DNA of 64,000 nt from Psococerastis gibbosa (taxonomy: Eukaryota > Arthropoda > Insecta > Psocodea > Psocidae): contig OZ020492.1 of the NCBI GenBank assembly GCA_963971405.1, positions 6,014,001-6,078,000 of the forward strand. The letters are read 5' to 3'. Positions 22,053-32,435 of this stretch are shown in pieces (within the stretch, counting starts at the first letter, position 1; the number at the start of each line of letters is the position of its first letter). The notes under the pieces are model-generated. The model ran no database searches. It was not told the origin of the DNA and was given only the letters and a program-made list of their open reading frames with translations. Position numbers and translations under genes: made by a program.

Positions 22053-22305
22053 ATATGTCTTAGGTTTAAAAGTTTGTTTTAAGTGATTGTATGTAAAGAC
22101 ATTGATTTCTTTTAAAATATGTGTATTATAAAATTTGTATATCATAAAATGGTTTACATTCGTTTAGCTCATGGTCATTATTGTATTATAGATAAGTCTT
22201 AGGCTTAAAAGCTTGTTTTAAGTGATTGTATGAAAAGACATTGATTTCTTTTAAAATATGTGTATTATAAAATTTGTATATCATAAAATGGTTTACATTC
22301 ATTTA
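22053..22305. repeat. two tandem copies of a 139-bp AT-rich unit
   Basis: TTAAGTGATTGTATG, AAGACATTGATTTCTTTT and ATCATAAAATGGTTTACATTC occur twice, about 139 bp apart, with few differences. The mirror is at 24535-24790. Confidence 0.85.
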
Positions 22306-22655
22306 CAATAGTTGATGTACAATACCAGTTAAAGGTACATATTCATATAAGCAGTCGCTGATGAGTAGACAGTCCCTTTATTTGCCATGCAGACAACCCT
22401 TTATATATTGGAGTGCATAAGGTTGGTGGCCATTTTAGTCCCCCTCGCATTAAGATTATGACACATCGCTATTAATTCAGGTACGCCGATATAATAAGTG
22501 CACTCAGCATCTTAAAAGAAATGTATTAATCCCACAATAGGTGTTCAATATACCCACCAGCCGTGTTTATAAAAATGAATTTTCAATAATCCCAACTAAG
22601 TCTCAGTTTCTCACAATAGGTGTGCAATATACCAGGCAGTCGTGTTTTCTATATT
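22306..22655. other. unique spacer of the left arm
   Basis: No coding potential. It contains a short direct repeat of CACAATAGGTGT.CAATATACC (22535 and 22612), and leads into the TTAGG-rich minisatellite. Confidence 0.5.
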
Positions 22656-23038
22656 AGATTTAGTTACATTGGGCTAGGACAGGTTAAGTTATAATATTAG
22701 GCTAGGTTAAATTTTTATATCAAGTTAGGGTAGGTTACATTGGATTAGGATAGGCCAGATTAGGTTACATTGGGTTAGGTTAGCTGTTTACCTAGATTAA
22801 ATTCATCATTTTTTTTTTTAACAAAAATATTTTTTATATCAAATAAATATGATGTTAAGTTAGGTTACATTGAATTAGGATAGGTTAGATTAGGTTACAT
22901 TGGATTAGGATAGGCCAGATTAGGTTACATTGGGTTAGGTTAGCTGTTTACCTAGATTAAATTCATCATTTTTTTTTAACAAAAATATTATTATATCAAA
23001 TAAATATGATCTTAAGTTAGGTTACATTGAATTAGGAT
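22656..23038. repeat. TTAGG-rich minisatellite, left contig end
   Basis: Units of about 160 bp are built from TAGGTTACATTGG, GGATAGGCCAGATTAGG and GGGTTAGGTTAGCTGTTTACC modules separated by an AT-rich spacer with a T run. The sequence resembles insect TTAGG telomeric words, but the spacing is irregular, so it is not a telomere array. Confidence 0.85.
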
Positions 23039-23238
23039 NNNNNNNNNNNNNNNNNNNNNNNNNNNNNNNNNNNNNNNNNNNNNNNNNNNNNNNNNNNNNN
23101 NNNNNNNNNNNNNNNNNNNNNNNNNNNNNNNNNNNNNNNNNNNNNNNNNNNNNNNNNNNNNNNNNNNNNNNNNNNNNNNNNNNNNNNNNNNNNNNNNNNN
23201 NNNNNNNNNNNNNNNNNNNNNNNNNNNNNNNNNNNNNN
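23039..23238. other. 200-base assembly gap
   Basis: A run of exactly 200 N. The 448 bases before it (22591-23038) recur directly after it (23239 to about 23686) with only run-length differences, so the gap probably spans nothing: two overlapping contig ends were placed side by side. Confidence 0.9.
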
Positions 23239-23740
23239 CCCAACTAAGTCTCAGTTTCTCACAATAGTGTGCAATATACCAGGCAGTCGTGTTTTCTATA
23301 TTAGATTTAGTTACATTGGGCTAGGACAGGTTAAGTTATAATATTAGGCTAGGTTAAATTTTTATATCAAGTTAGGGTAGGTTACATTGGATTAGGATAG
23401 GCCAGATTAGGTTACATTGGGTTAGGTTAGCTGTTTACCTAGATTAAATTCATCATTTTTTTTAACAAAAATATTTTTTATATCAAATAAATATGATGTT
23501 AAGTTAGGTTACATTGAATTAGGATAGGTTAGATTAGGTTACATTGGATTAGGATAGGCCAGATTAGGTTACATTGGGTTAGGTTAGCTGTTTACCTAGA
23601 TTAAATTCATCATTTTTTTTAACAAAAATATTATTATATCAAATAAATATGATCTTAAGTTAGGTTACATTGAATTAGGATAGGTTAGATTAGGTTACAT
23701 TGGATTAGGATAGGCCAGATTAGGTTACATTGGGTTAGGT
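23239..23740. repeat. duplicate of 22591-23038 plus minisatellite up to the palindrome centre
   Basis: It starts with the same CCCAACTAAGTCTCAG as 22591 and continues through the same minisatellite, then extends past the left contig end by about 55 bases to the turn. Confidence 0.85.
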
Positions 23741-23790
23741 AAACAGCTAACCTAACCCAATGTAACCTAATCTGGCCTATCCTAATCCAA
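23700..23790. repeat. centre of the giant palindrome
   Basis: GGGTTAGGT (23732-23740) is followed by a spacer of 9 bases and then ACCTAACCC, and pairing continues outward on both sides. The turn lies in continuous sequence, not in the N gap. Confidence 0.9.
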
Positions 23791-24175
23791 TGTAACCTAA
23801 TCTAACCTATCCTAATTCAATGTAACCTAACTTAAGATCATATTTATTTGATATAATAATATTTTTGTTAAAAAAAATGATGAATTTAATCTAGGTAAAC
23901 AGCTAACCTAACCCAATGTAACCTAATCTGGCCTATCCTAATCCAATGTAACCTAATCTAACCTATCCTAATTCAATGTAACCTAACTTAACATCATATT
24001 TATTTGATATAAAAAATATTTTTGTTAAAAAAAATGATGAATTTAATCTAGGTAAACAGCTAACCTAACCCAATGTAACCTAATCTGGCCTATCCTAATC
24101 CAATGTAACCTACCCTAACTTGATATAAAAATTTAACCTAGCCTAATATTATAACTTAACCTGTCCTAGCCCAAT
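23750..24175. repeat. TTAGG-rich minisatellite, right arm (inverted)
   Basis: Reverse complement of the left minisatellite, with the AACCTAACCCAATGTAACC modules in the same order moving outward. Confidence 0.85.
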
Positions 24176-24534
24176 GTAACTAAATCTAATATAGAAAACA
24201 CGACTGCCTGGTATATTGCACACCTATTGTGAGAAACTGAGACTTAGTTGGGATTATTGAAAATTCATTTTTATAAACACGGCTGGTGGGTATATTGAAC
24301 ACCTATTGTGGGATTAATACATTTCTTTTAAGATGCTGAGTGCACTTATTATATCGGCGTACCTGAATTAATAGCGATGTGTCATAATCTTAATGCGAGG
24401 GGGACTAAAATGGCCACCAACCTTATGCACTCCAATATATAAAGGGTTGTCTGCATGGCAAATAAAGGGACTGTCTACTCATCAGCGACTGCTTATATGA
24501 ATATGTACCTTTAACTGGTATTGTACATCAACTA
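24176..24534. other. unique spacer of the right arm (inverted)
   Basis: Mirror of 22306-22655. No coding potential. Confidence 0.5.
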
Positions 24535-24790
24535 TTGTAAATGAATGTAAACCATTTTATGATATACAAATTTTATAATACACATATTTTAAAAGAAATC
24601 AATGTCTTTTCATACAATCACTTAAAACAAGCTTTAAGCCTAAGACTTATCTATAATACAATAATGACCATGAGCTAAACGAATGTAAACCATTTTATGA
24701 TATACAAATTTTATAATACACATATTTTAAAAGAAATCAATGTCTTTACATACAATCACTTAAAACAAACTTTTAAACCTAAGACATATC
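24535..24790. repeat. two tandem copies of the 139-bp unit, right arm
   Basis: Reverse complement of 22053-22305. Confidence 0.85.
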
Positions 24791-25293
24791 TATAATGCGA
24801 TAATGACCCGGGAAACGTTCGGGGATGCTTCATCCTGCATGTAGTATTGTTTCCGGAAATTGAGAAAATGTTCATACAATACAGCAACAACCTTTTTGTG
24901 AAGTTCGCCTGTAGCGGATGGTATGGATAGCATTCTGAGCCGAGGAATAGTTGCATTTGTCGTACAGCACATTGATCGAAGGCAGTAGCGTCTTTCAATA
25001 TCATCTGCTCGTGCTGCTTGGAAGCCAATAATATCAAACCGTGGTTTTTCACTTGAAGAAATCATTCGCACAGGGTTTCGCACATGATCAACAGTTATTC
25101 CATTGAGTTCATAGCATATTTCGGAGAATAAGTGTGCCATAGCATTAGCGCTAAGCCAGTCTTCACCTTGATAAGCAATTGTTGTCACACCTTTTTCCAG
25201 CACACCTTCAATATGCAGTCGGCTTTCACATGGTAGAGTAATAAGTATATCTTGTTGATGGATTGGTATGCGAATTTCATCATTTATCACCAT
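24790..25293 (-). pseudogene. capsid-like protein, right-arm copy
   Basis: The first 99 residues are the same as in the left arm. Here one fewer base in a short T run lets the frame continue to 167 residues, but the middle segment is out of the family frame, and a second single-base difference brings the end back. So both copies are damaged, in different ways. The start is again fused to the end of the polymerase remnant. Confidence 0.55.
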
Positions 25294-26454
25294 ACTTTTG
25301 TTTTACAAAGTTATAATGAAATTCGTACTTAACTACCTTGGATAGCTCGAGAACGGTTAGACCAATAAGTATTGGTTTGTTTAGCAAAATATTATTATTA
25401 TTATTTTTTTTTTTTTTGATCGGACTGCTATTAAATCGTTTGAAAAAATCCTAAAATCTTTAAATGCAGGGGATGAGATAAGTTTGCTAGCTCGTTTGCC
25501 AGTGTTAACTAACTATAATTTTGCGTGATTTCTAACATTCTCCATTGTCTTCCCATACATACTATTAATTTTCAATTTATAAAAATCCTTCTCGAAATCA
25601 TTATACAAGCTAATTAAAATCGATAAAGGGTCGCATCCAAGCGCTTTGCTTAAAAGCTAAAATTTTATGTATACATTTTAATTTTAATGCCAATTCTAAA
25701 CATTGCTTCAAATTTCGATAATGTATTATATAGTTATGTTTATCGTTTAAGTTGGGAATAAGCATTGAGATGGTGGATGTTAAAGATATATTATTTTCAG
25801 CGAGAAATTCCTTGCAATATGGAGAAATCATGTCTGAAGTTACAACACAATGTTCAGCTGCTAGTGGGTATTCATTATGTAAATCATGTAATTTTTGTGG
25901 ATATTCCAAGTCCACATGTAATATGAAGCCATCATCGTCCTCATTAGGTGCGAGCATTACATTAAAATTTTTTGATTTCTTCCTCCTCCATCCAGCGAAA
26001 CCCACTAATATTTTCAGACAGCTCTGAAGAGCTAGCCCTGGTGCAGTGTACATGTGACAAATTTCGAGGTTATCGTTTTCAAAACATTAGGCTCTAAAGG
26101 CTTCAAAAACATTGCAAAAGAGAAGGGTGTTGTTTAATACATTCAAGTCTTGGTATTCTTCTAAATTCTTTATATCAAAAGCATTCCACACCTTTTGAGC
26201 ATGTTCATATTTTTCTTGTGAAATCCACTCTTGAGTTAATTGACTAAAAAAAGAAAAAAAAAAAAAAATGCAATGATTGTAGGTAAGTGTTCCTCATTAA
26301 ATTGTGACTCGTGCGTTATATATTCATAGGGTAAGACACCCTTCCTCAACATCAAGTCTAATTTTTCATCCACAAAACATGTTTTCATAATTTTAAATTT
26401 ATTTTTATCCGCATCAACAAGATTTTTAACTACTGAATCTAATGAGGAGGCCAT
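25287..26454 (-). pseudogene. PolB2 polymerase remnant, right-arm copy
   Basis: Mirror of 20385-21552. The open pieces 25610-26053 and 26236-26454 predict the same proteins as on the left, with the same missing motif A block, the same T-run interruption and the same stop before motif C. Shared defects show the damage came before the arms were duplicated. Confidence 0.8.
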
Positions 26455-26469
26455 AAATTGGTAAGTGTC

Positions 26470-26999
26470 TTAAAAGCATAACTCTCCAATACTGAAGGCT
26501 ATATATTCTTCCATAGTTTTAGCTATACTGGACTTGGTGTTGGTCGCAATCTTCAGATACCCAATCATAACACTACCCTTTTCACACATTCTCACATTTA
26601 CCTATCAGTTCCATTATATAACAGCCTTCCTGAGTTCATAAAAAAAAAATCTACAACAAAAAAAAAATTCATTAGTAAAATTAGCTTTCATCTGTCCCAA
26701 AATCAACTAAGAAATCTTCCAGCAATAGTGCGTTAGCATAACAACCCCGGATTCAACAGAGTGATAAACCATCTTAGTATATGATCTTACTTATTTCCTT
26801 ACTTAGTGATGTTACTTAGAGTCTACATAAAATTAATTATTATCGATAAAGTTTTAGCTTAGTTATTATAGTATTAATGGGGTCCCCAGCACGGGAGAAA
26901 TCCTTTGGGCCACCCCTACCTCATTATATTGGTGTGCATGTATATGTATTATTGAAGGAACGAAATACATTATTCTATTCTTCTATTCTATTCTATCTC
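26470..26999 (+). pseudogene. non-LTR retrotransposon 3' fragment, right-arm copy
   Basis: Mirror of 19836-20370, with the (ATTCT)n tail at 26965-26995. Confidence 0.65.
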
Positions 27000-27910
27000 A
27001 GTTTAATACTCCATAATAATTGCAACCTTAATCCATGCACATGTCAGATAATCGCAAAAGCAAATACTATTAAATATTTAGGCGTTACCATTGATAATCA
27101 TCTCAAGTGGTATGAACAAATCCTCCTAACATCAAAACGAATTAGAAGAACCTATAACAAATTAAGGATGCTAAGGTGTACACTTAACGTTGACACTCTG
27201 TAAGGTAAGTTTATCATGCTTTAGTCCAATCAATTTTCCAATATAGCATATTAGCCTGGGGTGGTGCTCACTCTTCCCATACATGCTCCCTAGAAACTGA
27301 TGTAAGAATAGCCATCAGGGTAGCTATAGGGAAGCCTCGCCGCTACCCTTCAAATCTTCTTTTTCAGGAATTCAATGCCCTCCCATTGCCATTGCTATGT
27401 GCAAAACAACTTCTACTTTTTCGATTTAAAAAGGGCAAAAACCATTCTTGGGCAAGGTGATTTCGTCCATCATAACATTAATACCAGACTTGGTACCGGA
27501 CGCAACCTAAAAACTTTGAAACCGAATACGGAACACTTTATGCATTCGCATATTATGTATAAGTCTATTCCATTGTACAATTCCCTACCGGACAACATAA
27601 AGGACTCCGTCAGCATAACAAGTTTCAAGACACATAAAATACCTAATTTCTTCCAACCCCAATAACATCACGTCCCTACTTAGCAACTAGACTTAATGAA
27701 AATTGGGATACATACTGTAAAGTGGATGTTCTCTCAGTGTCGATTGTCAACCAATATTTTATTATTAGCCTACATTACTTCAGTTATCTGCCTGCACAAT
27801 TGTTTTTCTATTAACGTTTAAATTTTTTTTTTTTTTTACTTAATTCGTACATTTTTTCTTTACTTGTATTTGCAATTGTAATGTTCACTTTTGCTTTTAA
27901 AGGGCCCCCC
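27000..27910 (+). pseudogene. non-LTR RT C-terminus and 3' UTR, right-arm copy
   Basis: Mirror of 18930-19835. The pieces 27000-27203 and 27375-27665 predict the same reverse-transcriptase end segments as on the left. The 3' UTR runs to the C run near 27905. Confidence 0.75.
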
Positions 27911-28024
27911 CCCCTACCATTTTTAATATTGTAAATGTTGTTTGTTTATTTGTTGATATTTTATTGTGGAGTCATCAGTGAGGAGAAGTTGTTCGTTTTT
28001 AGCACGAAACCATGCTTCAGTATA

Positions 28025-28185
28025 GTTTTTATCATTGCCGGGTGCAACTGATGCAAAAACAAAAATCACTTAGCTTACAATGGACCCCCTGGTGTGATGG
28101 GTGTACTGAGTGCACCTGGTGATTCTCAACAGGTTTGAATCTGCACACGGTTATCTGTTTACTAAATCTTTGAAAAAGTCAAAGG
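28025..28185. repeat. partial subterminal repeat unit, right arm
   Basis: Mirror of 18655-18815. Confidence 0.75.
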
Positions 28186-28266
28186 ATAAATTATATGTGA
28201 AATGGCTTGGTTTCCCGAAACCTACATGGATTAATAAAACTGATATTTTATAAATATAACTTTATT

Positions 28267-28770
28267 TTAATCAACCTCATCATGATCAATGAAACAATAG
28301 ACATCTTGAAACCATTTCTGTAGTTTCTTCAAATTTATCAACGCGCAGTTTCCCGTGTGAATGCATTGTTTAGCTTCTACAGGTGGTAACTTCTGAAAAC
28401 TTGCCAGAACCACAGAGTCCAAGTCATATACAACACGTTCTAGTATTCCTGCAAGCCATACTTGCTTCTCTCCTCCTTTAGTAGCAATTCTAGTATACTG
28501 ATTAGCAAACTCAAGTAAAATGTTCTTTAGCCAAATGTAGTTCACGTTCCCCTCTTCCCAACGAAGTTTATGGAGATTATTTGTGCTCCATGTGTTGCTG
28601 CTTTTTACTTGAGCTGTAAGATTGGCGAATGGAAAGGGTGGACGGAAAAACCAATGCTCATACTGGTCATCGTATGCAGGGCCCATAGCCAATTCTTTGA
28701 TGATGAAATTGTTTCCATTATCTTTGAAACCTTGAAACTCAACTATTCCCAGTGGTTTCATCATGTTCAA
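28267..28770 (-). CDS. 167-aa conserved protein, right-arm copy
   Basis: Predicts the same protein as 18068-18571. It overlaps the 233-aa gene by 32 bases as on the left. The 72-codon frame on the opposite strand (28570-28788) is a shadow. Confidence 0.6.
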   Translation of the reverse strand: MNMMKPLGIVEFQGFKDNGNNFIIKELAMGPAYDDQYEHWFFRPPFPFANLTAQVKSSNTWSTNNLHKLRWEEGNVNYIWLKNILLEFANQYTRIATKGGEKQVWLAGILERVVYDLDSVVLASFQKLPPVEAKQCIHTGNCALINLKKLQKWFQDVYCFIDHDEVD

Positions 28771-29440
28771 CAGTCTGGTTCATACTGACTTGAGGTCGCT
28801 CCAACCAGTGCTTAAGTATCACAGAGCACAATTCATTTTCATAGATGGTTATAATTTCTAAATATATACGATTTGATTGATTTCGATACTTCTTCGACAC
28901 TAGTTTACAACGAACATCCTCGATAGTTGCTACTATTGGAGTTGGTGATTGCACAAACTGTAAAAAAGCTTCCATTGAAACGTCATCTGTTTCCAAGTCC
29001 ATGTATACGTCTTTCAAGATATTTTTTAAGTGGAAGTTAGCCTGCATCTTCTTCTCCTTCAACTCACAGCATACAATATGAAGAATAGCTTTCAATGCTT
29101 GTATGTTCTCAATATTTACTCTAGATAGCTTAATGTGTGATGATGGAGACTTCATTTCCAATTCATTATCATTCGTTAACATCATCGTCAGGTTTGATTT
29201 GATGAAATTAGGTGTCCATAGTATATTTCCGTTGTAGCACACTGTTTTCTTACGGAGATATAATCGAAATAATGGTAATGTTGCACACCAGAACTCCCAT
29301 TCAATCATATTGAATGCAATTTCCTGATCTTTATCAACAACTACGACGTATACTTCGAATTCTGATGTTTTGAATTGTAATCCAACAATAACACTTTGTC
29401 CATCACGAAGCGGATAATATGTGGTAAAGACACCCTTCAT
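28739..29440 (-). CDS. 233-aa conserved protein, right-arm copy
   Basis: Predicts the same protein as 17398-18099. Start at 29440, eight bases inside the subterminal repeats. Function unknown; see the left copy for visible features. Confidence 0.6.
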   Translation of the reverse strand: MKGVFTTYYPLRDGQSVIVGLQFKTSEFEVYVVVVDKDQEIAFNMIEWEFWCATLPLFRLYLRKKTVCYNGNILWTPNFIKSNLTMMLTNDNELEMKSPSSHIKLSRVNIENIQALKAILHIVCCELKEKKMQANFHLKNILKDVYMDLETDDVSMEAFLQFVQSPTPIVATIEDVRCKLVSKKYRNQSNRIYLEIITIYENELCSVILKHWLERPQVSMNQTVEHDETTGNS

Positions 29441-29447
29441 TTTCTAA

Positions 29448-30280
29448 CGACCGATTGCAACTGATGCAAAAACAAAAATCACTTTAGCTTACAATGGACT
29501 GTCGGCGAGGGGAAGGTGTTTGTACGGTGCGGAGGGGGGGGGGGGGGTAAGCACCATTTGTAAAATCACTTAGCTTACAATGGACCACCTGGTGTGATGG
29601 GTGTACTGAGTTATATGCACCTGGTGATTCACAACAGGTTTGAACCTGCACTCTGTTTACCAAATCAATACTTCCCTTCAACCTAAGTGTTGGATAGATC
29701 TACGAAAACAAAAATCACTTTAGCTTACAATGGACTGTCAGCGAGGGGTAGATTTATTAATGGCTTGTTTGTTTGAACCATTAGATGGCTGTACAGAGTA
29801 TATGCACCTGGTGATTCACAACAGGTTTGAACCTGCACCCTGTTATTTGTTTACCAAATCAATACTTCCCTTCAACCTAAGTGTTGGATAGATTTACGAA
29901 AACAAAAATCACTTTAGCTTACAATGGACTGTCAGCGAGGGGTAGATTTATTAATGGCTTGTTTGTTTGAACCATTAGACGGCTGTACAGAGTTATATGC
30001 ACCTGGTGATTCACAACAGGTTTGAACCTGCACTCTGTTTACCAAATCAATACTTCCCTTCAATATAAGTGTTGGATAGATTTACGAAAACAAAAATCAC
30101 ATTAGCTTACAATGGACTGTCCGCGAGGGGTAGATTTATTAATGTGTTGTTTGTCTGAACCATTAGACGGCTGTACAGAGTTATATGCACCTGGTGATTC
30201 ACAACAGGTTTGAACCTGCACACGGTTAACTATTTACCAAATCAATACTTCCCATAAACCTATGCTTCGGATAGATTTAT
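29448..30280. repeat. about 195-bp subterminal tandem repeats, right arm
   Basis: Mirror of 16555-17390, with the same four and a half units in the same order, including the G run at 29535 and the shortened module at 29600. Confidence 0.9.
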
Positions 30281-30548
30281 TAAAATTAGCTAATGTACTC
30301 GTTTAATTATTTGATTTACATCATTTCATAGTCTATGATTATGATAACCCTTCACCGTTCAAGTACTCGATTATGACTGAAGCAATAGCTTGTTTCTTTC
30401 AAACATTAGTTTTTAATACTCATCATCATCTAACTGTAAGCTTAAAACTAGTTATGAAATTAATAAAACAAGAACAAAATATATATAGAAATTATTCATA
30501 TATTTACATTATTTCTGTAGTTTACAATAATAATACATCATGAAATAT

Positions 30549-30854
30549 TCATTCTATGATCTGTAGGTTGACACTATTTTTTCCCCGATGGCTTGAAACG
30601 ATAAGATACATCTCAGCTCCTGGAGTAACTTCACTTTGTTGAAAGGCTGGCAGATATTGTTGAGGCACAAAACATTCCACGACTTCTTTTTCCAATCCTC
30701 GCAATATGACTTTTACAGCTGGTCCATATTCTGTTTTTTCGATTTGCACTATTTTCAATATTAGGTATTTAACTCCAATCACTAGTTTTCGCATTGATAT
30801 GGTAGGCCCGGCTACTTGGTTGATGGCATTAACTTTATTGAATAGAGATGTCAT
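30549..30854 (-). CDS. 101-aa conserved protein, right-arm copy
   Basis: Predicts the same 101 residues as 14582-14887. By mirror coordinates it occupies the place of the zinc-finger gene of the left arm (15984-16289), so the right arm keeps the simple arrangement and the left arm the recombinant one. Confidence 0.6.
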   Translation of the reverse strand: MTSLFNKVNAINQVAGPTISMRKLVIGVKYLILKIVQIEKTEYGPAVKVILRGLEKEVVECFVPQQYLPAFQQSEVTPGAEMYLIVSSHRGKNSVNLQIIE

Positions 30855-31039
30855 GTTGTAAGATTATACAATTTTACTTATAAAGTGGTATTACTTGAGT
30901 CTTGAATGAAGGTTTGGCTTCAACTAAGCTCCTCAACCCAAGGCGATGCCTTTTGTAACGACACATTTGGAACATTCTAGATGTACGCTGTACTACGGGG
31001 AGGGGGGGGGGGGGGGTGCGTCATAGACCACCCACCTGG

Positions 31040-31140
31040 TACAGAGATAGATAGACAACGGGATAAGCACGGCGGGGTACAAAGACCACCCACGAAGAAG
31101 AAAGAAGAAGAAGAAAGAAATGTTTTAATTCAATTAACAC

Positions 31141-31190
<50 letters not shown>

Positions 31191-31300
31191 TAAAAAATTA
31201 TTAATAATATTAATTAATATAAATTATAATATAATTAATAATAATATAATAATAATTATAATTATAATATAAATTAATAATAATTAATTAATAAAAAAAA
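31040..31300. repeat. low-complexity insertion in the right terminus
   Basis: GAAGAA-type repeats (31098-31130), a run of about 40 A, and an ATTAAT-rich block interrupt the terminal repeats. The left end has nothing equivalent. It could be the A-tail of a lost retrotransposon or an assembly slip in a homopolymer. Confidence 0.6.
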
Positions 31301-31340
31301 ATTAGACCACCCACGAGGGGTAGCATGACGGGGGGGGTGG

Positions 31341-31384
<44 letters not shown>

Positions 31385-31471
31385 GACCACCCACGAGGGG
31401 TAGCACGACGGGGGGTGGGGTAGCTCGACGGGGGGTGGGGTAAGCGCCAGAAACCCCCTTTCTATACTACT
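31300..31471. repeat. right terminus of the Polinton
   Basis: Reverse complement of 14182-14360: two CCACCCACGAGGGGTAGCA units, A runs and G runs, ending in CTATACTACT at 31471. Confidence 0.85.
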
Positions 31472-31477
31472 GGCGTA
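31472..31477. repeat. 6-bp target duplication GGCGTA, right copy
   Basis: Matches 14176-14181 and is followed by AATTCC, the continuation of the interrupted hAT-like element. Confidence 0.85.
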
Positions 31478-32435
31478 AATTCCCAAAATTTCTGGGGGGG
31501 GGGGGGCTTTAGGACCGCAAGACTTTGATCCCCTGGAGAAAAAAAAACGATAAATGGGCCCAAATTAGTTAGGTTTTACGCATATTATACCCTGGAGAAA
31601 GGGGGGCCCGGAGGTCTCCTCCGGAGAAGAAATTGCTAAATGGGCTGAAATTAGTGAGGTCTTACGAATATTCTACCCTGGAGAAAGGGGGGCCCCCGGA
31701 GAACAAAAATTGATGTATAGGCCCAAAATAGGGAGGTTTTACGCACTTTGCAAGCAGCACAGTTGAGATTTTACCGACGAATAAACCTACCACTGAGGGG
31801 GGCCCGGGGGTCTCCCCCAAAGATACATTTCGAAAAAATAGGTCTGAAATATTGGGGTTTTAATCATTTCGATTAATATATTTTTGTGAAAGGACTTATA
31901 TTGGATAGGTCAATATGTTGATTTTTTTCGTGATGCCTATCATGTGAAATAAGCATTCCAAGAAATAATTTCCCTTTCGTTATTGTGAATACTATGGCTT
32001 TCGCGTTCATAACGCCTTTGTCACCAGAAATCCTGGGGGGGCTACTGGTGCTTCGGGGGGGGGGGGGGGCTTAGCCCAGGACCCCCCTATTTACGCCAAT
32101 GTTTGCAAGCAGTACAAAATAGATATATTACAACGGCGAATAAACCTGCCATTGAGGGTGGCCCGGGGGTCTCACCCGGAGAAAAATTTGGAAAAAATAG
32201 CTCTGAAGTATTGGGGTTTTAAGCATTTTTAGTAATATATTTTTTGTGAAAGTACTTGGTCAATATGTTGATTTTTTTCATGTAAAATAAGCATACTAAG
32301 AATTTCCCTTTCATTATTGTGGATACTATGCCTTTTGCCACCGTAAGGTCTTCGTCACCAAAAATCCTGGGGGGGGGGCTATGGGTGGACCTGGGGCTAA
32401 GCCCCCCCCCCCAGGACCCCCTATTTACGCCAATG

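Larger units (their letters stand above)
14182..31471. mobile_element. Polinton/Maverick-like element, inverted-duplicate derivative
   Basis: The ends are AGTAGTATAGAAAG at 14182 and its reverse complement ending at 31471, flanked by GGCGTA. Known Polintons have 6-bp duplications, 5'-AG termini, 15-20 kb length and a protein-primed family B polymerase, all consistent here. Unusually, the two halves are mirror images: plus-strand genes at 14582-22052 recur on the minus strand at 24790-30854, with coordinates of each pair summing to about 46839. Integrase, packaging ATPase, protease and minor capsid genes were not found. The left arm carries about 1.4 kb extra (14.84-16.24 kb) and the right arm about 0.25 kb extra (31.04-31.30 kb). 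I infer a non-autonomous element derived from one end of a larger Polinton. A misassembly that replaced the missing half cannot be excluded. Confidence 0.8.
14172..32435. mobile_element. hAT-like element split by the Polinton
   Basis: The left terminus CATTGGCGTA (14172-14181) and the right terminus ATTTACGCCAATG (32423-32435) are inverted and flanked by CTCACTGG on both sides, an 8-bp duplication as made by hAT transposases. Without the insertion and one copy of its duplication the element would be about 968 bp, almost all of it at 31478-32435. It codes for nothing recognisable. The part at 31745-32100 is repeated at 32101-32435, so the element has an internal duplication. A fragment of the same family lies at 46440-46553. 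Confidence 0.75.

Noticed and set aside
23022-23243. Open frame over the N gap
   Set aside because: It is made of undetermined bases.
22656-24175. Interstitial telomere
   Set aside because: TTAGG words occur but are irregular and embedded in about 160-bp units with AT-rich spacers.
18050-28788. Antisense frames inside the 167-aa and polymerase genes (18050-18268, 20812-21087, 25752-26027, 28570-28788)
   Set aside because: They are opposite-strand shadows of the recognised genes.
14182-31471. The palindrome as a simple sequencing hairpin artefact
   Set aside because: The outer flanks are different and carry matching target duplications; the arms also differ by a 1.4-kb segment. A misjoined assembly of two Polinton copies remains possible and is listed as a test.
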